64,000 bases of DNA from Diplosphaera chodatii (Eukaryota; Chlorophyta; Trebouxiophyceae; Prasiolales; Stichococcaceae): assembly GCA_032358165.1 (NCBI GenBank), contig JAALGY010000033.1, positions 2,852,001-2,916,000 of the forward strand. The letters are read 5' to 3'. The notes below the pieces were generated by a model. That model was not told the DNA's origin, did no database searches, and was given only the letters and a program-made list of their open reading frames with translations. Position 1 is the first letter of the stretch. Each line of letters opens with the position of its first letter. Positions 44,419 to 56,920 of this stretch are shown piece after piece. The translations under genes were made by a program, and so were the position numbers.

Positions 44419-45369
44419 CTTGAGCGCGCTCTGTTCGTTGTCAGGTTGCCCAGCACCTGATGCAAGGCAGTCACCCACACACAGGGCATCAACCTGTTCG
44501 TGATAGCTCGGTCACGGACACGCAAACATTGGTGACCGACAGCTGGCATGCTTCAGGCACTGCATGCAGGATCCTGCAGAAGCACTGTAGATGTAGTGCG
44601 AATTTGACGGTTCTTGAATGTCCACCTGATGTCCTTGCCTCTACTTTCGTGCACAAGCATGCAGCCGCTTGTCTATCTCTTGTATGTTTTGGGCTGTCTG
44701 CGCAGTGGGTGGATGCTTTAGACCTTGGACCCACCAACATGCAGTCTGCTGAGAGAAAGAGGCATCCAGTGGGACCCAGGCCGTCGGCCAAAGAACTGGC
44801 GGCGAAGCTGCCCAGCGATGTAGTTAAGAATTTGAGCACTAACATGGCCCACAAACGCACAGGACAACAGGCAGCAGGGCTGGCCGCTATGCGCCAGAGA
44901 TAGGTGATTTCCTCGCTGTCGCAGATGAGGCAGTGCAATGTGACCGTTCCATGTGAGTTTCGTTGACATCCTATGCTAGCAGCTGGAACCGCTGCAACAC
45001 TGCTGACGCCGTACAGCATGGTCATCACGGACAGGTCTACAACGGTCATCAGACACACGTACCTGTACATACAGCACACCACCGCACGAGCCTATCCTGC
45101 TTGTGCATGTCAGGAGACGCTTGCAACTGCGCGACTGAAGTCAGCAAGCACAGCGACGACACTCAACCAGAAATTATGCCGATAACACAACTGCCATCAC
45201 GTGTCATCAACCATGTCTACGCAGCTGTTCTGCACCCCGCACTGCAGAGACGGCGCCATGTACCCACCAGGATTGTCCAACCCAAGGAGGTGCCCTTCCA
45301 GCCTGCGGGACTCTTCAACCACATGACACCTCACTACCGTACTGGCGCCGTTTACACATGCGCTTGGCT
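44419..45369. other. Spacer between the two paralogues, with a possible small plus-strand ORF
   Basis: Contains the promoter side of paralogue A and the 3' flank of paralogue B. A plus-strand frame at about 44740-44903 reads MQSAERKRHPVGPRPSAKEL, AAKLPSDVVKNLSTNMAHKR and TGQQAAGLAAMRQR then stop. The composition is protein-like, but the opposite strand is also open for 197 codons, so neither is convincing. Confidence 0.35.
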
Positions 45370-47520
45370 TCAGCGCAGCCAGCGGGACAGCCGGGCGAAG
45401 CTGTTGTTGTTGTCCTCCTCGTGCTCGTCGCGGGGTACACCGCCCCCGAGGTCCTCTTTGCGGGCCACAGCTTCCATGTGCTCAAGGATGGCAGCTTGCA
45501 GATCACCTGCCAAGAGAAATGCAGGCGGCATACTAAACACATGCTCATTCAACTGCATGGCCCCGATGCACTGAAGGAGGCTAGGGCGGGCGCTTGTAGG
45601 TTGCAGCAAGCTTGACATGACGAACCCACCACTGGGCTTGCGCTTGACAGGGAACAGCTGGAACCTGCAGACATGCAGGTAGAGCAAACTTGGAGTATGC
45701 GTTGACTCCTGTGCTGCATGTAGGATGTGTCAGAACCACCACCTGGTAAAGGGCACAAGGCAGCCAATGTCCAGCACAGCCTCAGTGATCCACAGGTAGG
45801 AGGGGAGCAGACGCACTCGACACGCTCATAGTCCAGAAGCGAGGGGTCGCTTGCCGGCGCCCAGCGTTGATTTCCGAACAGCTTGATCTATGTTGAGCAA
45901 CATTATCCCCTCAAAATCCACACATATGCATTGGCAACCCACAGATCAGCGCTATATGAACTGAGGGTCGACATATCGAGATGGGACCTCACCTTGTCTG
46001 GGTCCTGCACCGAATGCAGCAAGACAGCTTTCAATCGAATACGAGAAGTGATCACTATGCCGTTCCCCTGACGATCAAGCTAAGCGCAGTTCCAGATCGC
46101 CATTGGCAAAGGGCACCGTAGTAACAAAATCTGGTGGTCCGTGGGGGCCGAGGCTGCGGGATGATGGTGCGAACGGGTTCTGCATGCAATTAGATCAATG
46201 CTTCCAGTGTTGCCTCTTCATCCATCGCCATGAAAGGCATGTGCCAGACGTAGTGACCAGTCACACTAACACAGCACGCACGGCAGCATACAATTGGAGG
46301 ACTTGCTGATAAGATTGTTGCATTAGCATCAGCAAGGCTGACGCAGTGTCTCAAGTGCGCACCCTGACCACGAATTTGAAGCAGGAGCTCTTGCTGTCGA
46401 TCTGGGTCAGTGCCAGTGCTTGCTGCTCGGGGCCCGGCTGTGGCGGATCAATAACCTCCATGAACAGGTATGTCTCCGGCAGTCCCTTGCCCACCAGGGC
46501 TGACAGGCCTGCAAGGTATGGGATTCCATCAACAGGCTGCACTGATGAGTTCACCAGGAGCATTTGGTGCGAGTGGGGTTATTGCAGCGCTGGTGAAGAG
46601 TGACGTCAATGCTGCACCTCGGCCAGCTTCCATCACACGCGTGTCTGTGAAGTTGTAGTCGTCCTGGCAGGACAAGAACTCTGTCAGGCTCTCAACGCAG
46701 ATGGAGTACTGTGCCGCCGATGAGTCCATGTAAGCCTGCAGCATGTGCAATGCCTGCATGCACACGGGGCACATGAAGCAGTTGCTCACCAGTGCCTTGA
46801 AGATCTGCTCTTTGGTATCCGCAACGCGCACAATCAGCCCCAGGGTGCGCTCTTCTCCTGGCCGATTCACATCCTGCACTGAACCATAAAGCAGTCAGTA
46901 ACAGTGTAGTCTGAAGTTGTTACAAACGCATGCGCGGGTTTGACAGTACGACACATGTGCTCCCGGTCAATGCATGCGCTCATGAAGCCCACCGGCAGCC
47001 GGTGCTTAGCGGTCATCAGAAGGCGACATTTCCCGCCCTGGCGCTTGGGGCATTGCACAATGTAAAACCTGCATGGGACAACCAAATCAGCTTAGACCGA
47101 AGCACTGTGCCCGCATGGACAACGAAGGTGTTGGTGCAGCTGTGCGCATCCACACGATGTAGAAGGAATGCAGTGCTCATGGCATCAAGGATGTGGTAGG
47201 TGAACACAGCTCAGAGCCATGCGCACTCCGCAACATCCGACTCGTCTCTGATGCGCTCCTTGCCGGGTACTGGGCGGTACAGGAAGTAGACCTGCAAGGC
47301 GCATCATGTTTGCTGTGAGTCATCAGTCAACCCTGTTGCCAGCTACTTACAGACAGCCATTGCAGGCGTGTTGGACAAGCAGTGTGGTATGTTCTTTTAG
47401 GGTGCCAGCAGATTGCACGGTTCATGCGCGACAGTGCAACACACCCACCTCGCACTCCTCCAGGATGTACGCTGCGGCATCAGAGGCTCCAGGCCTACCA
47501 ACCCCTTGCGGCACTGACAT
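45370..47520 (-). CDS. Paralogue B of an unrecognised duplicated family
   Basis: Same exon order as the gene at 42397-44418. The ATG at 47520 starts MSVPQGVGRPGASDAAAYIL then EECE, joining VYFLYRPVPGKERIRDESDV and AEC. Then RFYIVQCPKRQGGKCRLLMT and AKHRLPVG; NRPGEERTLGLIVRVADTKE and QIFKAL; an extra stretch AYMDSSAAQYSICVESLTEF plus LSCQ that A lacks; YNFTDTRVMEAG; ALVGKGLPETYLFMEVIDPP and QPGPEQQALALTQIDSKSSC; NPFAPSSRSLGPHGPPDFVT; LFGNQRWAPASDPSLLDYER; FQLFPVKRKPSGG; and GDLQAAILEHMEAVARKEDL ending SFARLSRWLR, with the stop at 45372-45370. Shared motifs (QGGKCRLL, AKHRLPVG, PPQPGPEQQALAL, DPSLLDYERVEC, FPVKRKPSG) are close to identical between the copies, while the N-terminus and linkers differ. 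The duplication is therefore not recent. Function unknown. Confidence 0.7.
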
Positions 47521-48915
47521 CCTGCTCGTGTGCCTGTATAGCAGGTAGCATGAGACTGTAGGTCTCTGACGCAGAGCATTTGCGGGGTCGTAGTCATTCA
47601 TGCATGGCATTGGCTGCAGCCCCGCCTGGGGCTGCTCTCTATGGTGAAGAGCGACTGAAGTCAGCCGTCAAGCGACTACGCAGCTTGTAGTTTAATGAGC
47701 TAGGAGGTCAGCATGATGGAAAGATGACAGTCAGCCTGCAATTCTGGCTACAAGGCCATGCATGCAACCGTCGGCTTGCCAGGTGACGGCTATCCCCACA
47801 TAAACAACGCCACAGTTTTGGGTGTGCACACAAGTCTTATGCTGACGTTTGCTGTTCAGCAGTCCTCAAACGTCCGATGCAGCCGCATACCTGTTCCGAT
47901 GCTGCGTGAGTACTGTCCTGCGGGCAGAGTCTTGAGCAAAGGCGGTGCCTTTCGGCTGGACACGGCCGCTTGGCAAATATCTGGCGGGTGGCGGGCCTCC
48001 TGTGATACGCCCAGGTGCTGCCTGTGGTTTCGCAGCCCCTTGCAGCAGCATCATCAGCAAATCGTCTTTTGGGCTGCGCGAGTGCAACGTGCTGTGTTCC
48101 CAGTCAGCCCGGTTTTACGTACCAGGGACTCTCACAACACGCGCGCGCACGGTACAGTAGCAGATGTCATCTTGGGGCGCTGGGAGCATGAAGCATGCTG
48201 GTCAGTGCTGGGCCAGCATCCGGGCCAGTGGTTGCGTTTGCAAGGTGTCGAGTGGTCCATCTTTGCATGAGATTCAGTTGACTCTGTTTTGAGAGACGTG
48301 GTGCCGGTGCCGGACCAAAACGATGGACACACCTAGGACGAAGTCCACAAGTCTCAGATACTGCTTCTGTCTGCATGGGCTTCAATACTTCAGCACAGCG
48401 CATAGCACTCCTTTGCCTGGCCGTCGTCAGTGCTTCAGCGGCAGGACCCTGCATCGCTGCTGCAACTTCATCCCTATGCCGATGCCCGCGCTGAGCACGA
48501 GCGACGTCCTCAGAAGCGTCTGCATTGCGCGTGGCTGCAAGTCAGTCGAATGCAGTGGCACATGCTCAAGTTGGATATCATCCAACCATCGCCCGCCATG
48601 TTAGAATTGCCAGCGCTGACGCAGTGACTCAAACCAGTGGTATGGTGGCACCATCCCTCAGCAATGGTGACAGCAGGGGTGCACACGTGTGGACCAACTT
48701 ACCTGAGTCACCGGGTGTGCAAAGTATTTGCGGGGCTGCTGCTGGAGGCCCGACGGCTTCTGTTGCATCCGAGCAGTGGATTTGCTCACAAACCTGTCAC
48801 GCGGCGAGTGCTTCCTGTCTGGGTGAGCCAGCAGCTCACTGTTGGGCATGTGCAGCTCCAGCCGGTTGTGCATGATCTGCACCCGCCAATGGACTCACAT
48901 CCTCAGGACCACCAG
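47521..48915. other. 1.4-kb gap with weak coding signals
   Basis: No gene is called with confidence. The plus strand has a 170-codon frame (47758-48270) without motifs. It also has a short frame at 48375-48485 starting MGFNTSAQRIALLCLAVVSA then SAAGPCIAAA, which resembles a secretory signal peptide and is listed separately. The right end is the 3' flank of the lipid-kinase gene. Confidence 0.4.
48375..48485 (+). CDS. Candidate first exon encoding a signal peptide
   Basis: The ATG at 48375 opens MGFNTSAQRIALLCLAVVSA, then SAAGPCIAAATSSLCRCPR before a stop. The basic start, hydrophobic core LLCLAVV and small residues SASAAG make a classical signal peptide with a cleavage site after Ala. No donor or following exon was resolved, so it could be a chance frame. 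Confidence 0.25.
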
Positions 48916-51003
48916 TCAGTTCTTGAAGTGCACGATATCCTCAATGCGGCATGTGCAGCACCGCCGAGCATTCGGCCAATTGTGCACCTTGAAGTTGAAG
49001 TGGGCAGCCCGCATCGGCTCGCCATCGCGGTTGATCTATAGCACCAATACAGCAAAGTGTGGCAGTGAGTAACACAAACTGTGGTACTGCCGTATCCATA
49101 TAAACTGACTGGCCCACCTGCAGCTCATCGGGGCAGTCTACTTCCAGCCAGGAGCAGCGCAGCATGCCTGTCGGCCCCTCCAGTGCCTTGTCAGCTGCAT
49201 TGAATGAATCCGATCATTTACCACCCTTTAGCCTTCGTTTAACCCGAGTGTGCAAAAGCCTCTGGACCAGATCATTGCGGCTGGCGTATGGTGTCGAATT
49301 GACAGGCCTGAGGTGCGCACTCTGAAGGCCTGTTAGGATTTTCGGCACATCTTCAAGGTTCGGGTTCAGGATGTACGTGACATCAAGCTTGCCATCATCG
49401 ACCTGCGCATCTGGGCACAGCTGCACGCCACCGCCCGCCTGTGTGCAGAAGCATGCATGTGTTGACATGCATGCAACAGAGTGTTGCCCCAAGCAATGGT
49501 GTGACATCAAGTGCTCCGCCTTACCACCATGATGCTGTGGGGGCACCTGTTTGGCATTCCCAACTGCCAGGACCAGCAGCTTGCCTGCAGATGTGAGTCA
49601 GCATGTGTGAAGTGTGACATCAGTACTTGGCTGGACAAGATGTGTGACACCAATGTATGGATATGCCATCAAGTGGCTCTCAGTGGGACGAATGCCAAAC
49701 CCACCCTCAAACACGGCATAGTCCTTGCCCTTGTCCTGTGCAGTGGTGATGAGCTCGTGCTTGATGTCTGCCAGTGGCACCCATTCGTCGCCCTCCTTCA
49801 CAAGGGCATCCAGCGGCATCTTTGCTGTCACATCCCTGAAGAATGACATGGAACTCATGTGTACAGCACATGTGCTGTGCACAAATGACGGATGTCGCGC
49901 GTAGTGGTGGCTCAGAGTGGTATCAACAGTTCAATCGCTGGCTACCGGCATCACGGCAAGCGGCAATCGCACGCAAAATTTTACTTGGCTGAAAGCTTCT
50001 GGGGGCTGGTGAGGCCGGTCAGTATGTAGGAGGCGCCGCCCAGCTTGTCCTTCAGCCCCGAGTCCGTGCTCTCTGTCACCTCTGCGCCAAAGCCGCCAGT
50101 GGCCACATTCACAAACACCTGCGCAAGGTCGGCAGCTGGAAGTCAGGAGCAGCAGTGGGATCGAGTTGACTCCGCAGTGTTGATGACCGATCTTTGAGCG
50201 ATGTCTCATGCAAGCCCAGCCGAGCATGTGAAAGATGGTGGTGGAAGCAGAGCAGCACACCTTATCGTTGACTTGGCCCACATCGATTGGGCTGGCTGTG
50301 TCGCTAGCTGCCAGCTGCAGTGCCTCGTAGGCGTCCTGGAAGCAGTGTTCAGCTGTGTTAAGCACACGGTACCTACGACAGGAGTCAGCAAGATAGCCCA
50401 GTTCTTGCTCAACACATCGTCGGCTGTCACACCTCGGGGATGCCTAGGCCGGTTGCAAAGTCGTTGGCGGTGCCAAGCGGGATGACTGCATCAGATGCAA
50501 ATCAGAATTCCTGACATTGCCCAAGAGGGAACCATGTATGTCCGCCAGCTTCTAGATGTTTGCACAAACCTGCCATGGCTGTGCTGGCAGGCGCATCAAG
50601 GCTCACTAGTGCGGACGCCAGCTCATTGACGGACCCATCACCACCTGTGCAACCCGGAGACCAGATCGATGCTTGGCAGCTTGCGCACATCCGGAACGCG
50701 CATCGTTCAGCTCGCAACAGTGCACCATCGTTCAGCTCGCCTGCTGCAATGATTGTGTCAACACCAGCGTCAAGGGCCTCCTGTGTAAACCGTTCGACGT
50801 CGTCTGCCTCCCAGGTCACACGAACCTGCAAGGCCCAGACGATGCCCTCACTCACATGAGACTGCAATGTGCATGGCGCAGGTCAACTGATGCGGTGGCC
50901 AACATGCTGATCGCCAGGCCCATGCAACGCACGTCAACGGTGTGGCCTTCATCCCTGAGCTTCATCACTCCTTCACGAAGGCCCTCATCACCTGCCTTCT
51001 TGC
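48916..51003 (-). CDS. YegS-like lipid kinase (diacylglycerol kinase catalytic domain), 5' end unresolved
   Basis: Predicted ATP-dependent lipid kinase. The first exon seen, ending at 51003, reads KKAGDEGLREGVMKLRDEGH then TVDV. The next has RVTWEADDVERFTQEALDAG and VDTIIAA. Then GGDGSVNELASALVSLDAPA holds the nucleotide-binding GGDGSxNE motif, and VIPLGTANDFATGLGIPEV follows. An exon at about 50370-50280 has AYEALQLAASDTASPIDVGQ. At about 50120-49985 VNVATGGFGAEVTESTDSGL continues as KDKLGGASYILTGLTSPQKL. Later exons are VTAKMPLDALVKEGDEWVPL (not typical of the family), KLLVLAVGNAKQ, GGGVQLCPDAQVDDGKLDVT then ILNPNLEDVPKILTGLQ, and INRDGEPMRAAHFNFKVHNW. The stop is at 48918-48916. An in-frame ATG exists at 51064, but a short upstream exon is more likely, since AG lies right before GKKAG. 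Confidence 0.85.
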
Positions 51004-51643
51004 CTGCACAGCATGCAGGGTGCGCAGCTGAGCTCATGCATACCGGCATGTGCGCCAAGAACACAGCTCAGCATCATACGGATCGTCCGACAGCAGAGCT
51101 TGCAATACAGTTGACCGTGTAGTAGATCAACCAGTACCGTTTGCAATGACAAATAGCTTGCGCCTTGTGGCATTGCTACCATTTGAGCCGCCCATCCCTG
51201 TCAGCTGCTACCCTACCTGGCAAACAAGTCGAGGGCTACGTTACCTGGCAGAAGTTACACAACACATCAGGGAATATTGCCATAAAGCAGCTGAGTGGAT
51301 TTCACCGGCGCTTCTGCGGGATCGCGACGCTGCATGCCATCGAGCGTGGGGAGTCGGGGTGCAGCTGATGCATGATGCCAGCTCAGCAGCGTGGCTGGAC
51401 TCCATATTACAGGCTGTCAAAATCCATTTGGAACATCTTCATGTACACACTACATATGTGACCAAAGCGCGTGGTCAAACGTTCCTTGCCTCCCCTAATG
51501 GACTGCGCAACCGTTCAAGTCCCGACTCTTCAGCGCGTATGCCCTGCACACCCGCCATCAACTGGATCACCACGATGTCTCATGTGGTGGGGCCTACTAT
51601 GCACATCCACCGTGTCTGTATGCGTTCATGAGTGCATTCTGAT
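51004..51643. other. Spacer; 5' end of the lipid kinase and 3' flank of the CLC gene
   Basis: The missing first exon and promoter of the lipid kinase should lie here. Scattered open frames on both strands show no motif and no firm splice model. Confidence 0.4.
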
Positions 51644-54600
51644 TCAGGCGCAGCACACCTGCACAGCCTCGTCGAGCTTGTAGCCCAGCAGGTCCTTGCG
51701 CGTGACCATGCCCTTTACACGGTTGAACCTGTGCGCACACAGCCAACCCCTAGTCACCATTTGTACGTACGCAGTCACCGGCAGATGCACCTGGGGACCT
51801 GCGGGTCCTGCAGCTCGTCACCTGTCGACGACCGTCAAGTGCCGCAGGCCAAGCGTGCGCAGCAAGATGTATGTGCGCTCTGCTGAGAAGCCCTCATCCA
51901 CTGTGATTGCACTGGTGTTGATGTACCTGAACAACAGCAATGGAAACTGCAACAGCTGCAACCCACTTATCTCTCGGCTCATATGCTGGTTGCGCAGATC
52001 AGCATGAAGCAGTGGACATGTCGAGCACTCACGGTCTCAGGTCCAGCATGCCGTCCCCTGCTGACTGACCGTCATCTGTCTGATTGTCATCGCTGTTGGC
52101 CTGCAGTAGCAAGAGCGAGTCCGATGACTGTTTGCCTCACTGTCGTGACCGAAGATGCAGCAGACGACAGGATATGATAGCATAACGAGCTGCAGCTGGG
52201 TGACGACAGTGCCCGCCTGCAAGACAGCCATCTGCTGCTCGGTGATGATGCGCTGTGCTGCAGAGGACACATAGCGGCGGTTGAGGTCGGAGTACGACAG
52301 CTGCCCGCCCGCAGTGCGTCCCAGCGCCTGCCGCAGCAGCACCATCAGGTGGTCGCGCACCACCAGCCCCACAAACACCTGCGGTGCATTCTGACTCAAC
52401 ATGAGGCTGCACATCCTGGACCTGTGGCACTATGAGGACCAAGAAAGCGCATGCCACCCCAGCTGACACAGAAGCAGACTGTGGGCTACAGCAAGGTGCT
52501 ACAAGCTTGATGCTGCCACGGATACCAGCGGTTGCCTTTGGAAGCAACATGCAAGGCCAGGCTGCGCACCTCGCCGTGCTGCGTGCTGCGCACCACCGGG
52601 AAGCCGTTGTGGGTTGTGTTGCGCAGCGCCCACCGCAGGTCCTTGATCTGCATCCTTTCCTGCAAAGACGGCAGATATTGAAAGTTCAGACGCAGGTGCA
52701 ACAATGGTCGGACGTTATATGACGTCGCTCATATCCACCATGACATGTCATGTACTAAAGCAAGGGTATGCGCCCAACCGCGAGTGTGCATTTTATCACA
52801 CCTGGAAGGTCACTACTGGCGACTTCATTACACGGGACACTGGCAGCAAGTCCAGGCTGATGCTGGCAATCGGCTCCTCTGGCAGGTACGGAATGGCCTG
52901 CGGATGGACAGCAGCCAGTGGTGAGCGCGTGCTGAGCTGCCATCAATCTGACGGTGACATTTTTTTTCCACAAACATAGCAAGGCATGAATACCTTCACG
53001 TGCAGCTGCCCGTGGTACAGGCTGTGTGTGGCGGCGTCTGCCACCCACTTGGCCACCATGATGGCGACCAGCACCGGCAGCAGCATCCGCACGTCATTCG
53101 ACATCTGCAGCACACGAGCGCAGATGCAGTGGCGCACGCAAGCCGCGGGTCGCTCGACACATGCAATGTCTCATGGACACAGCGTGCTGAGGGCATCTGC
53201 TGCTGAGCTGAGCAGGGCACGCCACAGCGGTGCCGCGGCCACACCTCCATCATGATGACGGCGAGCGCGATGGTGAGGCGTGTGGTGCCGCCCATGAACG
53301 CCCCCGCGCCAAACAGCGCAAACACACCGGGGTCGATCCACGCCCATGGACTGGGCGGAAGGAACACGCTGGCCGAGCTGCAGCAGGGGCGCGAAGGCTT
53401 CGAGGGCCGCAGAGCATTTCAGACATTGGGCCCTTCGGTGCCGGTAACAGGGACTGATGCACATGCTGCAATGATGGGACAGGTCTTGGCAGCAGGGGCT
53501 CGCTGGTGGCGTACCTCTGATTTGCAGCAGCAATGTCCAGTGTGATCAGGCCCATGATGCGCCCTGCACCAAAACCACCAGCTGAGGCATTGATGCCATC
53601 ACATTTGGCATGAAAAGCACAGCGAGCGTCACGCAGCGACTTCCAGAAGCAGTTGCACACACCTATCAAGCACCCGATGACGAGCATGGGCACAAACAGC
53701 CCAGTCGACAGGGCGCTGCCAGCAATGACCGCCGCGCCGCAGAAGTAGAACACCAGCATCAGGAGCAGTGGCTTGTAGCCAAACTCGCGATGCGTGCCAC
53801 GCGACAGCAGATGACTGATGGCATCCTCGCCTGCGTTTGGCGCGTAGCGACTTGGCACCCTCAACAGCTGTGAACCGCCTTGATGTGACATCACGCAATG
53901 ACTGCAGCGAACAGCGGGGCGGGGCAGATCAGCCGCAGGGACCTCGCACCTGGCACATCCATCAGCACGGCCAACGGGTTGTACGGCTGGATGGGACCCA
54001 GGCCACGCACGGTGCCGCACGTCCAGTGCTCCAGGCCCTTCTCTGCTGTGCGGCGGCTGATGTCAGGCGAGGTGCCATTCTGGCAGATCGGCTCGATGAT
54101 GCCCTGCAAGGTTAGCGCGAAGTGGATGTGCATACACATATACTTGACCAGACTGGCTGCTACTACAGTGTGCCCATCCAATCACCAGTGGCGCTGATTC
54201 GCTGGTAAGACCACTCTGGACTTGCGCAAGCAGATGTTGCACCACCGAAATAACACGAGATGATGCAGGTGCACGCACCTGCTGATTGACACAGTCCGGC
54301 GTTTGGCAGGTGAACAACAGCGGCAGCAGCATGCTGAACGTGATGAAGATGAGCGTGAAGATGAGTGGCTCCAGCATGCGCCTCTGGCGGTCAACCTGCA
54401 ATCTCAACATGGGGTTGTCGGCCTTGTTGCTCACCCTGCTGTTCTGTATACGTCAGTGTGGAGGATAATCGCTGTGTAAACGTTTCAGTTGCCAAACACT
54501 AGCACACTAAGTTCGGATCTCAACACGAATGAAGGCAACTGCTTGTGTTACCCCGACGATCTTCTGCCTTAGTCGAGAAGCCTTGAGGTTCAACACCGTG

Positions 54601-56920
54601 AACGCAATACTGAGGCCGCCACACACCAGGCCGATGGCTGCCGCTGGCACAATGGACACGATGTGGTTTGACAGCACCGTTTGCACCTGTGCCAGGTAGC
54701 AGTACTCACTGTAGACATGTTATACGCCTGCTGTGATCCAACACTCATCAAAACGGCGAATTGCCAACCAGGCAGGCATTGCACCTCATAAAACACTGTG
54801 GACGCATCGCCGTCAAACAGACCGAATTGGCCTGCAGGCAGAAATCATATTGCAGCTACCATGTCACACTATGCACAGCACATGGTGGCACCACTTTGGG
54901 TGTCCTAGCACATACAGATGCTGCCATACCTCCAGACAGGGAGTGCTGTGCTGATCTGAGCGTATTCAACATGAGAACTGAAACCATGCAGCCTGCCAAA
55001 ACGCAAAACCTCTCTTGGACCAGGTGTGCTGAATGGCTTGCATGGAGACAGGCAGCCTGCCTTTGTATGCCATGCCCCTGATGACAGCAGATGCAGGCAA
55101 ACCCACCAAAGAATATAAGCCAGCCTAGACTCGTGTTGAAGAACGAGGCCACCTCCTCAAATGCAAATAGCAGGCCGCCGATGGGCGCGTTGAAAGCTAC
55201 AGCCACGCCAATTGCGGCACCTACACATGGCAGCATTGCCACAGTGGAGGTTGTGCTTGATGTACGCGGATGACTCCTCCCAGCATCGGGAGATTGCTGC
55301 AGGCAGCACCTGCTGTCACGAAGTCACGCTGGTCCCTGGGGTTCTGGAAGCGCGTGAACATGCCCGTGGTAAAGTTAAGCGTCGTGGAGTGCCCCTGGCT
55401 CAGCGCAGACCCCACCTGCACGTGAGTGACGACTCATTGACTGCCATTCACATAGCCTTGGCGGCTACCAGCATTGTGCACCAAAGAGGCCCAGCGATGA
55501 CAGTACTCACCAGAGCGCCAATGTGGATCATCGGTCCCTCCGGGCCAACTGGTAAGCCAGCACCCACGGCACAGGCACACGAGACGAATTTGACCACCAG
55601 AGTCTTGACATTGAACAGCTTTGGCATGTGGCAGCCGTTCAAGTATGCCATGACCTCGGCGACGCCAGCCCCTGGGTGGTGGCACCAGACCAGCGCGTCA
55701 GCCGCTGGCACGCTGCATCCCCCATGGTGCATCAAACCCTGAATGTCCAAGCAGTGTATGAGTGAAGTGCAGACCTGCGGCAGCGGGTGCTATCTCCACG
55801 ACTGTCCAGGTCGCCACACCCACTAGGAGGGCGCTGAAGGCCATGTTGAACATCCAGGCAACAAACAACCTGCGCGGGTGTCAGCTCAACAATTAGCAGT
55901 TCTCCTGTGCAAGCATCCTGTCAAACACCCGTGGCAGCTCAGCAATGGTCGCAGCACCAGCGTACCCGGCGTGGCGGACGAGCCAGTACATGCACTCGAA
56001 CTTGATGCTGCTGAGAATGCTGATGAACAGGAACATCAGGTAGCCGATGCAGCCAACAGCTGCACCAATTGATGCCATCATGAACCACCTGTCCCAAGCA
56101 CGCCTGCAGATCCAGCGCCAGGCTCTGAAGACTGTGAGAAGACTAAGACAGGTCAAGCGGTGACAGAGCACGGTCCAGTGCCGACACTACCGGCAGTGTT
56201 GCAGCCTGACCTGTGGGGTTGGCCCCGCAGCCACTGCCGATACACCTTGCTGTTTGGCGGCAGGTAGTCGATGCTCTCAGTGAGATTGAGCCGTTGCCTC
56301 TCTGCATGGCGAGCAACGAACAGGCACGCTTACATCCACAGTCAGAGTATGTATGTGATTGTGCATAGGGATGCAACCCAGATGTTGACGTCCGACTTGT
56401 TTGCTATCCCACCAGCTGCAGTGTATGTATGGTTGACGTGCGCTGACTCGAAGTCGTACTGCGGCTGCATGCAGGAAGCACATCCTTTTACTGCCACTTG
56501 CAGAGAACGGCACGAAAGCGTCCAACTTGTACGCAGACACAGTGCTGCACGTCCCATGCCCGCATAAGCAGACCTGCGAGGGTGCAGAGTGGCCGCCAGC
56601 TGGAACATAGCCGCGTCGAGGCCCAAAGCTGGACAGCCCGCTGTGCGCCGAATGCTGCGATGGCGACCCGTCAGGCGTCTGCGTACCATCCTCATCATCT
56701 AATGTGAATGGCTGCTCATTTTCCGGGTTCCACAGGTCGCTGCCATTCGCTGCGTGAAGAAAATGCTGTTTCTCAGGCACACATTCAACAGCTATGGCCT
56801 GTGAACACTGTTGATGCAGCTGCTGGCTATGCGGCTATGAGCAGGAGAACCTGGCAATCGGTTTGCCGGCGCCGCCAGCGGCAGCAGTGGCGCTGCCGTG
56901 TCCCGCCGAACGTCGCTCAT
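51644..56920 (-). CDS. CLC-family chloride channel / anion-proton exchanger with C-terminal CBS domains
   Basis: The ATG at 56920 gives a short first exon, [20 protein letters not shown]; the next starts [40 protein letters not shown] precedes the first membrane helix ([20 protein letters not shown]). Pore motifs: [13 protein letters not shown] at about 55672-55632, in the place of Gx[15 protein letters not shown] with the gating Glu; [19 protein letters not shown], whose second Glu is the proton glutamate of exchangers; and [13 protein letters not shown] for GxFxP. Later helices include [20 protein letters not shown] and [23 protein letters not shown] exons include [60 protein letters not shown] and [20 protein letters not shown]. 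The stop is at 51646-51644. About 20 exons. Both glutamates argue for an intracellular 2Cl-/H+-type exchanger rather than a channel. Confidence 0.92.

Noticed and set aside
44489..45082. 197-codon minus-strand frame between the paralogues
   Set aside because: Cys-rich and motif-free, and it mirrors a plus-strand frame. There is no splice or family support.
53230..53560. Plus-strand frame [20 protein letters not shown]
   Set aside because: It is the antisense of CLC transmembrane exons. GC-rich codons keep the opposite strand open.
53250..54020. 256-codon minus-strand frame taken as one protein
   Set aside because: It only partly follows CLC. The segment with [13 protein letters not shown] is real CLC coding sequence, but the frame also crosses introns and is not a separate gene.
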